From the NCBI GenBank assembly GCA_947624585.1, contig CANQKZ010000005.1, positions 1 to 52,867 of the forward strand: 52,867 nt of DNA, given 5' to 3'. How positions within the stretch are numbered: position 1 is the first letter of the stretch; every line of letters begins with the position of its first letter. Shown one piece after another: positions 44,633 to 52,813 of the stretch. The notes beneath the pieces are model-generated. The model searched no databases. It was given only the letters and a program-made list of their open reading frames with translations, and was not told where the DNA came from. The DNA is from an uncultured Oscillospiraceae bacterium. Lineage in GTDB: Bacteria; Bacillota; Clostridia; Oscillospirales; Oscillospiraceae. Made by a program: the position numbers and the translations under genes.

Positions 44633-45505
44633 ATGAACGACTACATCATACTGACCGATTCCTCCTGCGACCTGCCCGCGGCGCTGGCGGAGGAGCTGGA
44701 TATAAAGGTCCTGCCGCTGAAGGTGAATCTGGACGGAAAAGAGTTCCGCAACTACCTGGACGAGCGGGAGATCCCCGCCTCCCAATTTTACGCCGCCCTC
44801 CGAAACGGCGGCAACGCCTCCACCAGCGCCGTCAATCCCGGCGAGTTCGCGGAAATCATGACCCCCTATCTGGAGCGGGGCCTGGACATCCTGTACATCG
44901 GCTTCGCCACGGCCCTATCCAGCACCTGCCAGAACGGCGCCATCGCGGCGGAGGAGCTGAAGGAGAAATATCCGGAGCGGAAGGTCCTGGTGGTGGACTC
45001 CAAGTGCGCCTCCATGGGGCAGGGGCTTTTGGTGTACCTGGCGGCGAAGAAAAAGCGGGAGGGCGCCTCGCTGGAGGAGCTCTATGACTTCACGAAGGCC
45101 ACGGCGCCGCGGGTGGTCCACTGGTTCACGGTGGACGATCTCTACTTCCTGAAGCGCGGGGGCCGTGTCAACGCCGCCACCGCCGCCGTGGGGACGCTTC
45201 TGAACATCAAGCCCGTGCTCCACGTGGACGACGAGGGACGCCTCATCAATATGTCCAAGGCCCGGGGCCGCCGGGCGTCCATCAAGGCCATCTTCGACAA
45301 GTGCGCCCAGACCGGCGACGGCATCTCCAACCAGCACGTCTTCATCAGCCACGGCGACTGCCCGGAGGACGCAGAGTACCTGGCCTCCATGGTCCGGGAG
45401 AATCTGCACCCCCTGGACGTGACCGTAAGCTACGTGGGTCCCGTCATCGGCGCCCACTCGGGTCCCGGGACGCTGGCGATCTTCTTTTTGGGGGATGTGC
45501 GGTGA
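44633..45505 (+). CDS. DegV family fatty-acid-binding protein (FakB-like)
   Basis: DegV proteins bind a single fatty acid and, as FakB, present it to the kinase FakA for phosphorylation. The N-terminus ILTDSSCDLP and the STSAVNPGEF motif are typical, as is the C-terminal HSGPGTLAIFF. It is 290 aa, complete, and has its own promoter and terminator. A FakA homologue lies at 47710-49401, so a working pair in one neighbourhood is likely. Confidence 0.92.
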   Translation: MNDYIILTDSSCDLPAALAEELDIKVLPLKVNLDGKEFRNYLDEREIPASQFYAALRNGGNASTSAVNPGEFAEIMTPYLERGLDILYIGFATALSSTCQNGAIAAEELKEKYPERKVLVVDSKCASMGQGLLVYLAAKKKREGASLEELYDFTKATAPRVVHWFTVDDLYFLKRGGRVNAATAAVGTLLNIKPVLHVDDEGRLINMSKARGRRASIKAIFDKCAQTGDGISNQHVFISHGDCPEDAEYLASMVRENLHPLDVTVSYVGPVIGAHSGPGTLAIFFLGDVR

Positions 45506-45520
45506 TACGGATATAATTGC

Positions 45521-45557
45521 AAACGGCGGCAGGGATACCTCCTGCCGCCGTTTTTTG
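45521..45557 (+). terminator. degV terminator
   Basis: AACGGCGGCAGG and CCTGCCGCCGTT form a long stem around GATACCT and are followed by TTTTG. Confidence 0.9.
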
Positions 45558-45646
45558 AATGAAAAAATCCTTTGAAAAGACCTATCCGATTTGAGTTCAA
45601 GGCACTGAATAAGCGTAAAAACTTTTTGAAGGGAGGAACGGATCTC

Positions 45647-46201
45647 TTGGATCAGGACAAAATACTCCCCTACGTGGAGCCGATCTTTCGCTTCTGCCGC
45701 AAAAGACTGCGCAGCCGCTGCGACGCGGAGGATCTGGCAAGCGAAATACTCTGCCATATCCTTGACGGTATGCGAAAATACGAGATCAAGTCGCTGGACG
45801 CATGGGTCTGGCGGGTCGCGCGGAACCGCTGCGCGCGATTTATCGGGAAGCAAAAGAAAGAGCGCACGGTTTTGTCGGAGGAGTACACCCACTCGGTTCC
45901 GGCGTATGACGACTACGCGGGGATCGACACGGAAAATACGGAGCGCGATTTTGAGACGGTTTTCCGGTATCTGCATACGCTTTCCCAAATGTACCGGGAT
46001 ATTTTGGTCGATCACTACATCGGCGAGCTGTCCGTCAGGGCGATCGCCGAAAAATACGCGCTCACGGAAGCCACCGTCAAATGGCGTCTGATACTAATAT
46101 TCAATCAAAATAAGACATTCGCGACGGTCTTTTTCGCGTCAAGCTTCGTCATACGGCTTGGAAATACATACAGTATTCCCGGCGCCGCCTTCCTCGCTTG
46201 A
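45647..46201 (+). pseudogene. Sigma-70 family factor fusion, 5' part, truncated by MITE-A
   Basis: I start at TTG 45647 with GGGAGG 10 nt upstream (MDQDKILPYVEPIF); the track ATG at 45572 lacks a good site. Residues 1-148 carry sigma region 2 (FRKRLRSRCDAEDLASEILCHI-like, WVWRVARNRCARFIG) and most of region 4 (YRDILVDHYIGELSVRAIAEKYALTEATVKWRL). At codon 148 a MITE-A begins and translation runs 36 residues into it before stopping. The helix-turn-helix is cut near its recognition helix, so DNA binding may be impaired. Its other half is at 46253-47395. Confidence 0.85.
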
Positions 46202-46250
46202 CACGAAAAATCCTCGCCGCTCGGTGTCTTCTTTTAATTGAATATTAGTA
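46092..46250 (+). mobile_element. MITE-A copy 5 (short form, 159 bp) inside the sigma-fusion gene
   Basis: The ends TACTAATATTCAATCAAAA and TTTTAATTGAATATTAGTA are long inverted repeats. TGA is duplicated on both sides (46089-46091 and 46251-46253). It differs from the copy at 51788 at one base only, indicating recent movement. The last A of the element plus TG of the duplicate make an ATG. Confidence 0.95.
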
Positions 46251-47395
46251 TGAACGTGGGGCGTCAAAGGGTCAGAGAGAGGATAGGAGCGAAACAAATG
46301 GAAAAAATTTATAAGAGGATCAACTGGAACACCGCCGCCTGCAACGGCTCCGCGGACACAGACCGCTATCTGCACACACAGCTTGCCCGCGCCGTATGCA
46401 AAGCGGCATACGAAACGCCGCTGACCGTGGAGGAGATCGGCGTTCGCACCGGGATCCCCGTCCTGTACATCGAGGATGAGATCCCGCGCCTGGAATACGG
46501 AGAGGCCGTGTGCAAAATCGGGAATAAATATGCGGCGAATTTTATCGTCTTTCGGCTGGAGGACAGGAAAACGGTGGAAAAGGCATCGGAACAGATGATA
46601 AAAGGGCTTGCGGACCGGTTTGAGAGGATGTTCAGCAGCGCGGCGGGCGATGTGGACCGTTTGAACTTCTATGGGCACGGTTTCGGCATGGAGCGATTGG
46701 GACATTTTGTTGTGCCGTATGTTTTGAGGAAAAAGATCGGGACGCTGAAAACCGACCGTCTCCAAATGAAAAACGGTCCGTTCCCGCCCCGCAGGGACGG
46801 CGGATACGGCTGGTTTATCGTAGAAGAGACCGTTGACAGCGGTGAGAAGCCTTCGGAATACACCACAGGCTGCAACGCGGCGGGCGGCGGCGGGGGCAAT
46901 ATCTATTACTATTGGACCGCAAAATACTTTGACAACGATATTTATCACAACGGAGGAACGCGCTGGCTGTGCGAAAAGAACATTTTCCCGGAGAAGCCCG
47001 ACGGTATTGTAAAACCCGCCCTGCTGTCGGATGAAGAAGCCGCCGGTCTGATCCAAAAAGGTCTTCTTGTGAAGGACGGGCCGGAGTACCGGTTGAATTT
47101 CGCCTGTTTTACCGAAAAACAATTTGCCGAGTTCGTTTCTCTGTTTGCCATAGAGGATGAAGAGCTTGAAAACGCGCTGTCGGAGTGGATCCTCTCGGTG
47201 CGAAACAGCTTTTCAAGCTTTGTGCCAAAACGGTTGGAGCCTCAAATCAACCAATGGGTCTCCCAGTATCTGTTTCAAGCCGTCGGTCATGTCACGGACG
47301 AGCTGATGAACAGAGGCGTTTTGAAAAAAACGTCGCCGGATCGGCCTTTGACGGACGGCGTATTTTATGTTTCGGGCAAGTATATAAACCCTTGA
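46250..47395 (+). pseudogene. Sigma-factor fusion, C-terminal part beyond the MITE-A
   Basis: The new ATG at 46250 reads MNVGRQRVRERIGAKQMEKIYK, in the frame of the original gene. Joining codon 148 (CTG) directly to AAC at 46253 gives an uninterrupted 528-aa protein. The ~380-residue C-terminal part holds a winged-helix-like stretch (PLTVEEIGVRTGIPVLYIEDEI) and then an uncharacterised domain of about 270 residues with Gly/Tyr/Trp-rich patches. Whether this part is made and useful alone is unknown; there is no good ribosome site before ATG 46250, though AGGATAGGAG precedes an internal ATG at about 46300. Confidence 0.75.
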
Positions 47396-47404
47396 CGGAA
47401 AACA

Positions 47405-47437
47405 GGGAACCGCCCGCGCGGTTCCCCGTTCTTTTCA
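47405..47437 (+). terminator. Terminator of the sigma-fusion gene
   Basis: GGGAACCG and CGGTTCCC form an 8-bp stem and are followed by CGTTCTTTTC, about 10 nt after the stop. Between here and 47709 lies only a MITE-A. Confidence 0.7.
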
Positions 47438-47443
47438 GTTTCA

Positions 47444-47702
47444 TACTAATATCTAATTGAAAGAAGACACCGAGCAGCGAGGATTTTTTGCGTCAGACGA
47501 GGAAGGCGGCGCAGGGAATACTTTGTGTATTTCCAAGCCGACTGACGAAGTATCCAAGGGCCCCCACACGGCCCTGCCGCGTGGGGAGAGGAGGAGCCGA
47601 GCCTGCGCCTGAGGACGACCAACGGGAGTCCGAGGTAAAGCGGCTCGTGCGACGACTAAAAAAAGACCGGCGTGAATGTCTTGTTTTGATTAGATATTAG
47701 TA
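47444..47702 (-). mobile_element. MITE-A copy 6 (long form, 259 bp)
   Basis: The ends TACTAATATCTAATTGAAAG and GATTAGATATTAGTA are inverted repeats. TCA flanks both sides (47441-47443 and 47703-47705). It carries the ~100-bp internal block GAGGAGGAGCCGAGCCTGCG found in the long form and absent from the 159-bp form. Its right end reads TGTCTTGTTTTGATTAG, matching the IS630-like terminus. Confidence 0.92.
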
Positions 47703-47709
47703 TCACGGC

Positions 47710-49401
47710 TCACTCCGCCGAGATCATGTAGTAATACACCGGCTGGCCGCCTGAGATGAGCTGGATGTCGGCGTCCGGGAAGAGGGAGGAAAGCTTCTCC
47801 TCCACGGCCTTGGCCGCCTCCTCGGTGACGTCCTCGCCGTAGAAGACGGTGAGGACCTCCGGGTCGAAATCCCGCACCGCGTCGGCGATGCCGCCGATGA
47901 GCTCCGCAAGGTCCGAGGTGCTGGCCAGGAGCTGGTTCTCCAGGAGGGCCAGGTACTCGCCGGATTTGATGTGGTTCCCGTCAAACTCCGAATCACGGGC
48001 CGCGTATGTAACAAGGGCGGTGTGGACGGTGCCGCAGGCGTCGGTCATGGCGTCGGTCAGCTCGTCGGGCTCCAGGGAGTCGTCGAAGCACACCAGCGCG
48101 GAGATGCCCTGGGGCACGGTCTTGGAGGGGATCACCACCACGCTCTTTTCGGTGAGGCGGTCACACTGCTGGGCCGCCATGATGATGTTCTTGTTGTTGG
48201 GCAGGACAAAGACGATCTCCGCCGGGACCGACTGGACTGCCCGCAGGATGTCCTCGGTGGAGGGGTTCATGGTCTGCCCGCCGGTGACCAGGGCGTCCAC
48301 GCCCAGATTCTTGAAGACAGCCTCCATGCCGGAACCGGCGCAGACGGCCACCAGGCCGTACCGCTTCTCCGGCGGCGCGTCCACGGGCTCGGCATTTTGC
48401 CGCTCCTCCATGGCCTCCAGCTCCCGCTCCACGGCCTCCAGGTCGTCGGTGGACTGGGCCTTGCGCCCGGCGGCCAGGTCGTCCCGCTGGGTGACCATGT
48501 TCTCGATCTTGGCAAGCTCCAGGGTGCCGTACTGCTGGGCGGCGTTGAGGGCGTCCCCGGGGGTATTGGTGTGGACGTGGACCTTGAAAGCCTCGTCGTC
48601 CTCGCCGATGACCAGGGAGTCGCCGATGGAGCCCAGGTACTCCCGGAAGGGGTCCAGGTCCACGTCCGGGTCCTTCTTGCGGACGATGAAGACGGTGTCG
48701 AAGGCGAAGGTGATCTCCTCGTCGGAGAGGCCCGCGAAGTCCGCGCCCTCCCGGGGCGCATCTTCGGTGACCGTGTGCTCCACGGGCTTGCCCAGGAGCG
48801 CGGAGAGCATACCCCGCAGGATGCACAGGTACCCCTTGCCTCCCGCGTCCACCACACCGGCCTTCTTGAGGACCGGGTTCTGCTCGGTGGTCCCGGCCAG
48901 GGCCACGTCCCCGGCGGAGATCATCCGGTCGAACATCTCCTCCAGGTCCTCCCCCTCCTCCGCGTAGGCCCGGGCGGCCTCGGCGGCGACGCGGGAGACG
49001 GTGAGGATGGTGCCCTCGGTGGGGCGCATGACGGCCTTGTAGGCGGCGTTGACGCCCCGCTGGAAGGCGGCGGCCATCTCGGCGGCGTCGCAGGTCTTTT
49101 TCTCCTTCAGGCTCTTGCCGATGCCCCGGAAGAGCAGGGAGAGGATGACGCCGGAGTTGCCGCGAGCTCCCCGGAGAAGGGCGCTGGCAACCGCGTCGGC
49201 GCAGGCGGTGACGGTGGCGTAGTCGCCGGACTTGAGGGCGGCGACGCCGGAGCCCATGGTCAGGCTCATATTGGTGCCGGTGTCCCCGTCCGGGACGGGG
49301 AAAACGTTGAGCTCGTTGATCTGCTGCTTGTTCTGCTCCAAAAGGGCCGCGCCGGAGACGATCATCGATTTGAAAAGCGCGGCATCTATCGACTGTATCA
49401 A
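47710..49401 (-). CDS. Fatty-acid kinase catalytic subunit, FakA-like (DAK phosphatase domain)
   Basis: FakA phosphorylates FakB-bound fatty acids to acyl phosphates, the entry to phospholipid synthesis. The N-terminal DhaL-type kinase domain has the metal/ATP site NVFPVPDGDTGTNM (Asp38, Asp40). A middle domain (KHVHTNTPGDAL-type, FKVHVHTNTPG) and a C-terminal FakB-like domain follow. The 563-aa length is complete. It is 15 nt downstream of the Asp23-like gene, the standard order, and a DegV gene is nearby. Confidence 0.93.
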   Translation of the reverse strand: MIQSIDAALFKSMIVSGAALLEQNKQQINELNVFPVPDGDTGTNMSLTMGSGVAALKSGDYATVTACADAVASALLRGARGNSGVILSLLFRGIGKSLKEKKTCDAAEMAAAFQRGVNAAYKAVMRPTEGTILTVSRVAAEAARAYAEEGEDLEEMFDRMISAGDVALAGTTEQNPVLKKAGVVDAGGKGYLCILRGMLSALLGKPVEHTVTEDAPREGADFAGLSDEEITFAFDTVFIVRKKDPDVDLDPFREYLGSIGDSLVIGEDDEAFKVHVHTNTPGDALNAAQQYGTLELAKIENMVTQRDDLAAGRKAQSTDDLEAVERELEAMEERQNAEPVDAPPEKRYGLVAVCAGSGMEAVFKNLGVDALVTGGQTMNPSTEDILRAVQSVPAEIVFVLPNNKNIIMAAQQCDRLTEKSVVVIPSKTVPQGISALVCFDDSLEPDELTDAMTDACGTVHTALVTYAARDSEFDGNHIKSGEYLALLENQLLASTSDLAELIGGIADAVRDFDPEVLTVFYGEDVTEEAAKAVEEKLSSLFPDADIQLISGGQPVYYYMISAE

Positions 49402-49416
49402 GGCTTTACTCCTCCA

Positions 49417-49767
49417 TCAATCCATACTGATCGAGTCCACGTACACGTCCACGGAGCGGACCGCGACGCCTGTGGCCTCGGTGACCTTATACTTGACCTC
49501 GCTGATGATGCTGCCGCACAGCACCGGGATGTTGACCCCCTGGTCAACGATGATGTGAAGATCGATGAGGATGTAATCCTCCCCGTAGGCGATGTGAACG
49601 CCCTTCCCCATGGCCTCTGGCTTCAGAAGGTGGACCAGCCCGTCGGTGACGGAGCGCATAGCCATGCCCTTGACGCCGAAGCAGCTGGTGGCCGCGTCGC
49701 CCACCAGCGTGGTGATCACGTCGGGCGAGATGGAGATGATGCCGAGACCGGTTTTGAATCTTACCAT
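49417..49767 (-). CDS. Asp23/Gls24 family protein
   Basis: The 116-aa protein (start MVRFKTGLGIISISPDVI) shows the family pattern with a conserved start, GVKGMA-like region and end VDVYVDSI. Members form a membrane-associated cell envelope layer in some Firmicutes and are normally paired with fakA, as here. AAAGGGG is 8 nt before ATG 49767; the track start at 49818 is too far upstream. Confidence 0.88.
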   Translation of the reverse strand: MVRFKTGLGIISISPDVITTLVGDAATSCFGVKGMAMRSVTDGLVHLLKPEAMGKGVHIAYGEDYILIDLHIIVDQGVNIPVLCGSIISEVKYKVTEATGVAVRSVDVYVDSISMD

Positions 49768-49816
49768 ATGAGCACCCCTTTGCAGTGTAAAGTAGACGCA
49801 AAATAACACGTGTATC

Positions 49817-49845
49817 ATTATAATACAACGCCGTCCCGGTTACAA
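49817..49845 (-). promoter_or_regulatory. Promoter of the asp23-like/fakA operon
   Basis: On the minus strand TTGTAA and TATAAT are separated by 17 nt, about 50 nt before the start codon. Confidence 0.75.
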
Positions 49846-49887
49846 GAGGGCAAAACCACGATTTTTTCATAAATCTGCCGGGAGGTA

Positions 49888-49916
49888 TTGAAATATTTGC
49901 GGGGATGGTGTAAAAT
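49888..49916 (+). promoter_or_regulatory. Promoter of the small membrane protein/transglutaminase genes
   Basis: TTGAAA and TAAAAT are separated by 17 nt, 38 nt before ATG 49954. It is divergent from the asp23-like promoter. Confidence 0.7.
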
Positions 49917-49953
49917 GGTCCTGATTGAAACCACCTTTTGTGGAGGTATAAAA

Positions 49954-50151
49954 ATGAAGAAGAAAAAAATATTTGCCGTCCTTTCCGCCATAGCCATCGT
50001 CGCCGCCGCCTTTGTCGCGGTTTATTTATTCCGCAAGCAGCTCGCGTCTCTCATCCAGTCTCTCTCCGCCCGCCGCAACAAGCTCCCCCCGGATGAAGCT
50101 CCCCAGCCCGACTTCACCGACGAGGAGCGAGAGGCGTTCGCGGATATCTGA
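49954..50151 (+). CDS. Small single-pass membrane protein
   Basis: The 65-aa protein (start MKKKKIFAVLSAIAIVAAAF) has one hydrophobic helix near its N-terminus and a charged, acidic C-terminus. GGAGGT precedes the ATG by 6 nt; the track start at 49888 lies in the promoter. It lies 13 nt before the transglutaminase-like gene and may be co-expressed. No family recognised. Confidence 0.7.
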   Translation: MKKKKIFAVLSAIAIVAAAFVAVYLFRKQLASLIQSLSARRNKLPPDEAPQPDFTDEEREAFADI

Positions 50152-50164
50152 GGAGGAAAAGACC

Positions 50165-51628
50165 ATGAAAAAACGTTTTGTATGCTTTTTGCTGGCGCTG
50201 ACGCTGGCCGCGGCAATGCTGCCTGTGTCCGCTCTTGCGGATGGAGGTGTGACGGACAGGATCCTCACCTCCTACGACCCCGACAACTATGTTGAACTCA
50301 TCATCTCCGGCAACACTCTGACGGTCAGCGGGAAGCTGAAGATAGAGGGGCTGGAAGACCTGTGGCTCCGGTGCGGAGCCGCCGAATCCACAATCGCGGC
50401 GGAGAGTGGGGACTATTTTTCCCAAAGTATCCCTCTTGATCTCACGGAGGCCGCCGTTGTGAAGGAGTATTACGCGACAGGCGACAGCCTCCCCATGTAC
50501 TCCTCATATATCTGGAACACAGTATACATTGAGCCCACAGGCGGCGGGTACAGGTTCATGAAGTCGCTTGTTCTCGACAACAACATGGCCCTCGGCAAGG
50601 CATACGCCGACCCCGACAAATACCGCGACGCCTCCCTGGTCGCGGAAAAGGTCAAGGCTATGTCCAATGAGATCGTGGGCGGGGAAACAGACGAATATCG
50701 GAAGATCTTCCTGCTCCACAAATGGGTGGCGGAGAACATATATTACGACTACGACTCCTACTATAGTGGCGATCGTACATTTTACGACGCGGAGGGTGTG
50801 CTTGCATCCAAGCGCTCGGTGTGCGAGGGGTATGCCGAGCTGCTTAAAAATCTCATCCAGGCACAGGGCATCCCGGCTATGAAGACCACCACCTACGCTC
50901 TTGGACTCGGCTCAAACGGCGCTTCCTTTGCCACGAGCGCGGATCATGCGGCTGTGACCACGTCCAATCACGCCCATGTGGAGGCATACGTAAACGGGCG
51001 CTGGGTCATCATGGATCCCACATGGGATTCCAACAACAAATACCAGAACGGGGTTTATGACACGCAGCCCGTTAAGGATTTTTACTATTTCGACATCACG
51101 CCGGAGGCATTGGCGCTGAATCACAAATACATCACAAGAGGCGACCGCAGCATCCGTATCCTCGACGGGAACATCGTCGGCGCCGATCCGCTGCCGGTTC
51201 TGAACGCCGCGCCCACAGGCTCCACCGTCCTGGTGAACGGCGCGGAGGTCAAATTTGACGCTTACACCATCAATGGCAACAATTACTTCAAGCTCCGCGA
51301 TTTGGCGTATGTGTTGAGCGGTTCGGCAAAGCAATTCAACGTCACCTGGAACGACGCCAAGGGGGAGATTGAGCTTGTGTCCCAAAGCGCCTACACGCCG
51401 GTGGGCGGGGAGCTTCAGCAAGGCGGCGGAAAGGAATGCCAGGCCGCGCTGAACGTAAGCACGATCTACCTGGACGGGTGCGTTGAGCCGCTGACGGCGT
51501 ACACGATAAACGGAAACAACTATTTCAAGCTCCGCGACCTGGGGATCGCTTTCGATTTTGACGTGACCTGGGACGGGGAGCGGAACACCGTCATCATAGA
51601 TACCGCAAGCTCCTATACGCCGGATTGA
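50165..51628 (+). CDS. Secreted transglutaminase-like protein with two C-terminal repeats
   Basis: A signal peptide (cut near ALADGG) leads a 487-aa protein. The transglutaminase-like core has the Cys-His-Asp triad: Cys in SVCEGYAE (about 220), His in NHAHVEAY (about 270), Asp in IMDPTWDS (about 283). It probably acts as a cysteine protease or cross-linker outside the cell. The C-terminus has two copies of AYTINGNNYFKLRDL (about residues 362 and 444), which resemble copper amine oxidase N-terminal-type repeats that bind cell-wall or other surfaces. Start ATG 50165 has GAGGAGG upstream. Confidence 0.85.
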   Translation: MKKRFVCFLLALTLAAAMLPVSALADGGVTDRILTSYDPDNYVELIISGNTLTVSGKLKIEGLEDLWLRCGAAESTIAAESGDYFSQSIPLDLTEAAVVKEYYATGDSLPMYSSYIWNTVYIEPTGGGYRFMKSLVLDNNMALGKAYADPDKYRDASLVAEKVKAMSNEIVGGETDEYRKIFLLHKWVAENIYYDYDSYYSGDRTFYDAEGVLASKRSVCEGYAELLKNLIQAQGIPAMKTTTYALGLGSNGASFATSADHAAVTTSNHAHVEAYVNGRWVIMDPTWDSNNKYQNGVYDTQPVKDFYYFDITPEALALNHKYITRGDRSIRILDGNIVGADPLPVLNAAPTGSTVLVNGAEVKFDAYTINGNNYFKLRDLAYVLSGSAKQFNVTWNDAKGEIELVSQSAYTPVGGELQQGGGKECQAALNVSTIYLDGCVEPLTAYTINGNNYFKLRDLGIAFDFDVTWDGERNTVIIDTASSYTPD

Positions 51629-51697
51629 GGCGAGAAAAAGGTATTAAAGGAAAGTATAAAACCCGGTCGAGGGCGCAAATCCCGCCCCGTCGGCAAA

Positions 51698-51734
51698 ACG
51701 AAACCCCCGTTTTCCGGGGGTTTCGTTGTTTTTT
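51698..51734 (+). terminator. Terminator of the transglutaminase-like gene
   Basis: ACGAAACCCCC and GGGGGTTTCGT form an 11-bp stem around GTTTTCC, then TGTTTTTT. Confidence 0.9.
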
Positions 51735-51787
51735 CGCAGCCGAATTTAGGAGAATCACGGTATTTGTCGCCGCCAATATAAGCTTTA

Positions 51788-51946
51788 TACTAATATTCAA
51801 TCAAAATAAGACATTCGCGACGGTCTTTTTCGCGTCAAGCTTCGTCATACGGCTTGGAAATACATAAAGTATTCCCGGCGCCGCCTTCCTCGCTTGACAC
51901 GAAAAATCCTCGCCGCTCGGTGTCTTCTTTTAATTGAATATTAGTA
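51788..51946 (+). mobile_element. MITE-A copy 7 (short form, 159 bp) at the XRE stop codon
   Basis: The element is the near-identical twin of the 46092 copy. TTA flanks both sides (51785-51787 and 51947-51949). The right-hand TTA is the reverse complement of TAA, the stop codon of the XRE gene, so insertion fell exactly on the stop without altering the protein. It now follows the gene as an untranslated 3' end. Confidence 0.95.
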
Positions 51947-52156
51947 TTACTCCTCTTTCCTGTACTCCAAAATATCCCCCGGCTGGCAGTTCAGGGCCTC
52001 GCAGATGGCCTCCAGGGTGGAGAAGCGGATGGCGCTGACCTTGCCGGTCTTGATCTTGGAGAGGTTCACGTTGGCGATGCCCACCTTCTCCGCGAGGGCG
52101 TTGAGGGACATCTTCCGGTCCGCCATCACCCGGTCCAGGCGCAATATGATCGGCAT
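51947..52156 (-). CDS. XRE-family transcriptional regulator
   Basis: The 69-aa protein is one Cro/CI helix-turn-helix (MADRKMSLNALAEKVGI, NLSKIKTGKVSAIRFSTLEAIC, quoted in part) of the short YozG-like type. It lies 9 nt after the DUF2975 gene, a pair found in many Firmicutes. Its stop codon is bordered by a MITE-A. Likely autoregulatory. Confidence 0.9.
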   Translation of the reverse strand: MPIILRLDRVMADRKMSLNALAEKVGIANVNLSKIKTGKVSAIRFSTLEAICEALNCQPGDILEYRKEE

Positions 52157-52165
52157 GGCTCCACC

Positions 52166-52783
52166 TCAAAGCGTCTCGTCGGACTGGCGCTGGAGCTCCT
52201 CGCCGTAGCGGAAGATCCAGGACAGGAAGAACATCGCCGCCGGGATGATAAAGCGGGACAGCTCCAGTCGGAAATCCACCGTGTAGCTCTTTACGTACTC
52301 CTGGTTCAGGAAATATCCGAACTCAAAGAGTCGCAGCTCCATAGCTGTGATCAGCGGTTCGGCGACGCTCCAGACCGCCACCTGCGCCAGGGACATCCAG
52401 CCCAGCTTCCTGAGATTCTCCGACACCGCGGAGTCGAAGGGCCGCCCCTCCGCCATGGGGGCCAGGATTTGATGGAGGATGCCCGCCTCCACCGCCGCGA
52501 TGGCCAGCACCAGAGCGCCCGCCAGGAACATCACTACCACCGGCACCAGGGGCCTGGTGCTGCCGGGAACAAGCTGGGCCAGGTTCAGCCGCACATTTCC
52601 CAAAGTCAGATGCAGATCCCCGCCCACCAGCACCGCCACCGTGTCGTCGTTTCGGATGGACAGATAGTACACGGAGGTGATGATGAGGCCCGCGAACAGG
52701 ACGATGGCGGCGGCGATGAAGAGCACCCGGAAGATCCTGGCGAAACTGTCCAGCACACGCGCCGTCTTTTTGAGCTTTTCCAT
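52166..52783 (-). CDS. DUF2975 family membrane protein
   Basis: Four hydrophobic segments are visible (starting near residues 20, 80, 125 and 185 of the 205-aa protein). The DUF2975 family has unknown function and is typically paired with a small XRE regulator. The start is uncertain: ATG 52783 (MEKLKKTARVLDSF) lacks a normal ribosome site at the usual distance, while AAGGAG is 30 nt upstream; the GTG at 52822 is the track start. A palindrome sits between the AAGGAG and ATG. Confidence 0.75.
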   Translation of the reverse strand: MEKLKKTARVLDSFARIFRVLFIAAAIVLFAGLIITSVYYLSIRNDDTVAVLVGGDLHLTLGNVRLNLAQLVPGSTRPLVPVVVMFLAGALVLAIAAVEAGILHQILAPMAEGRPFDSAVSENLRKLGWMSLAQVAVWSVAEPLITAMELRLFEFGYFLNQEYVKSYTVDFRLELSRFIIPAAMFFLSWIFRYGEELQRQSDETL

Positions 52784-52789
52784 ATCTGT

Positions 52790-52813
52790 GTGTCGAGTAG
52801 ACAGTCTCGACAC
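52790..52813. promoter_or_regulatory. Palindrome before the DUF2975 gene, possible operator or hairpin
   Basis: GTGTCGAG-TAGACAGT-CTCGACAC is a perfect 8-bp inverted repeat with an 8-nt centre. It could bind the XRE regulator. In RNA it would form a hairpin between AAGGAG and the ATG. Confidence 0.55.

Noticed and set aside
46092-46250. Reading the MITE-A tail as a natural C-terminus of the sigma factor
   Set aside because: The same sequence occurs in other MITE-A copies, and removing it restores a longer frame.
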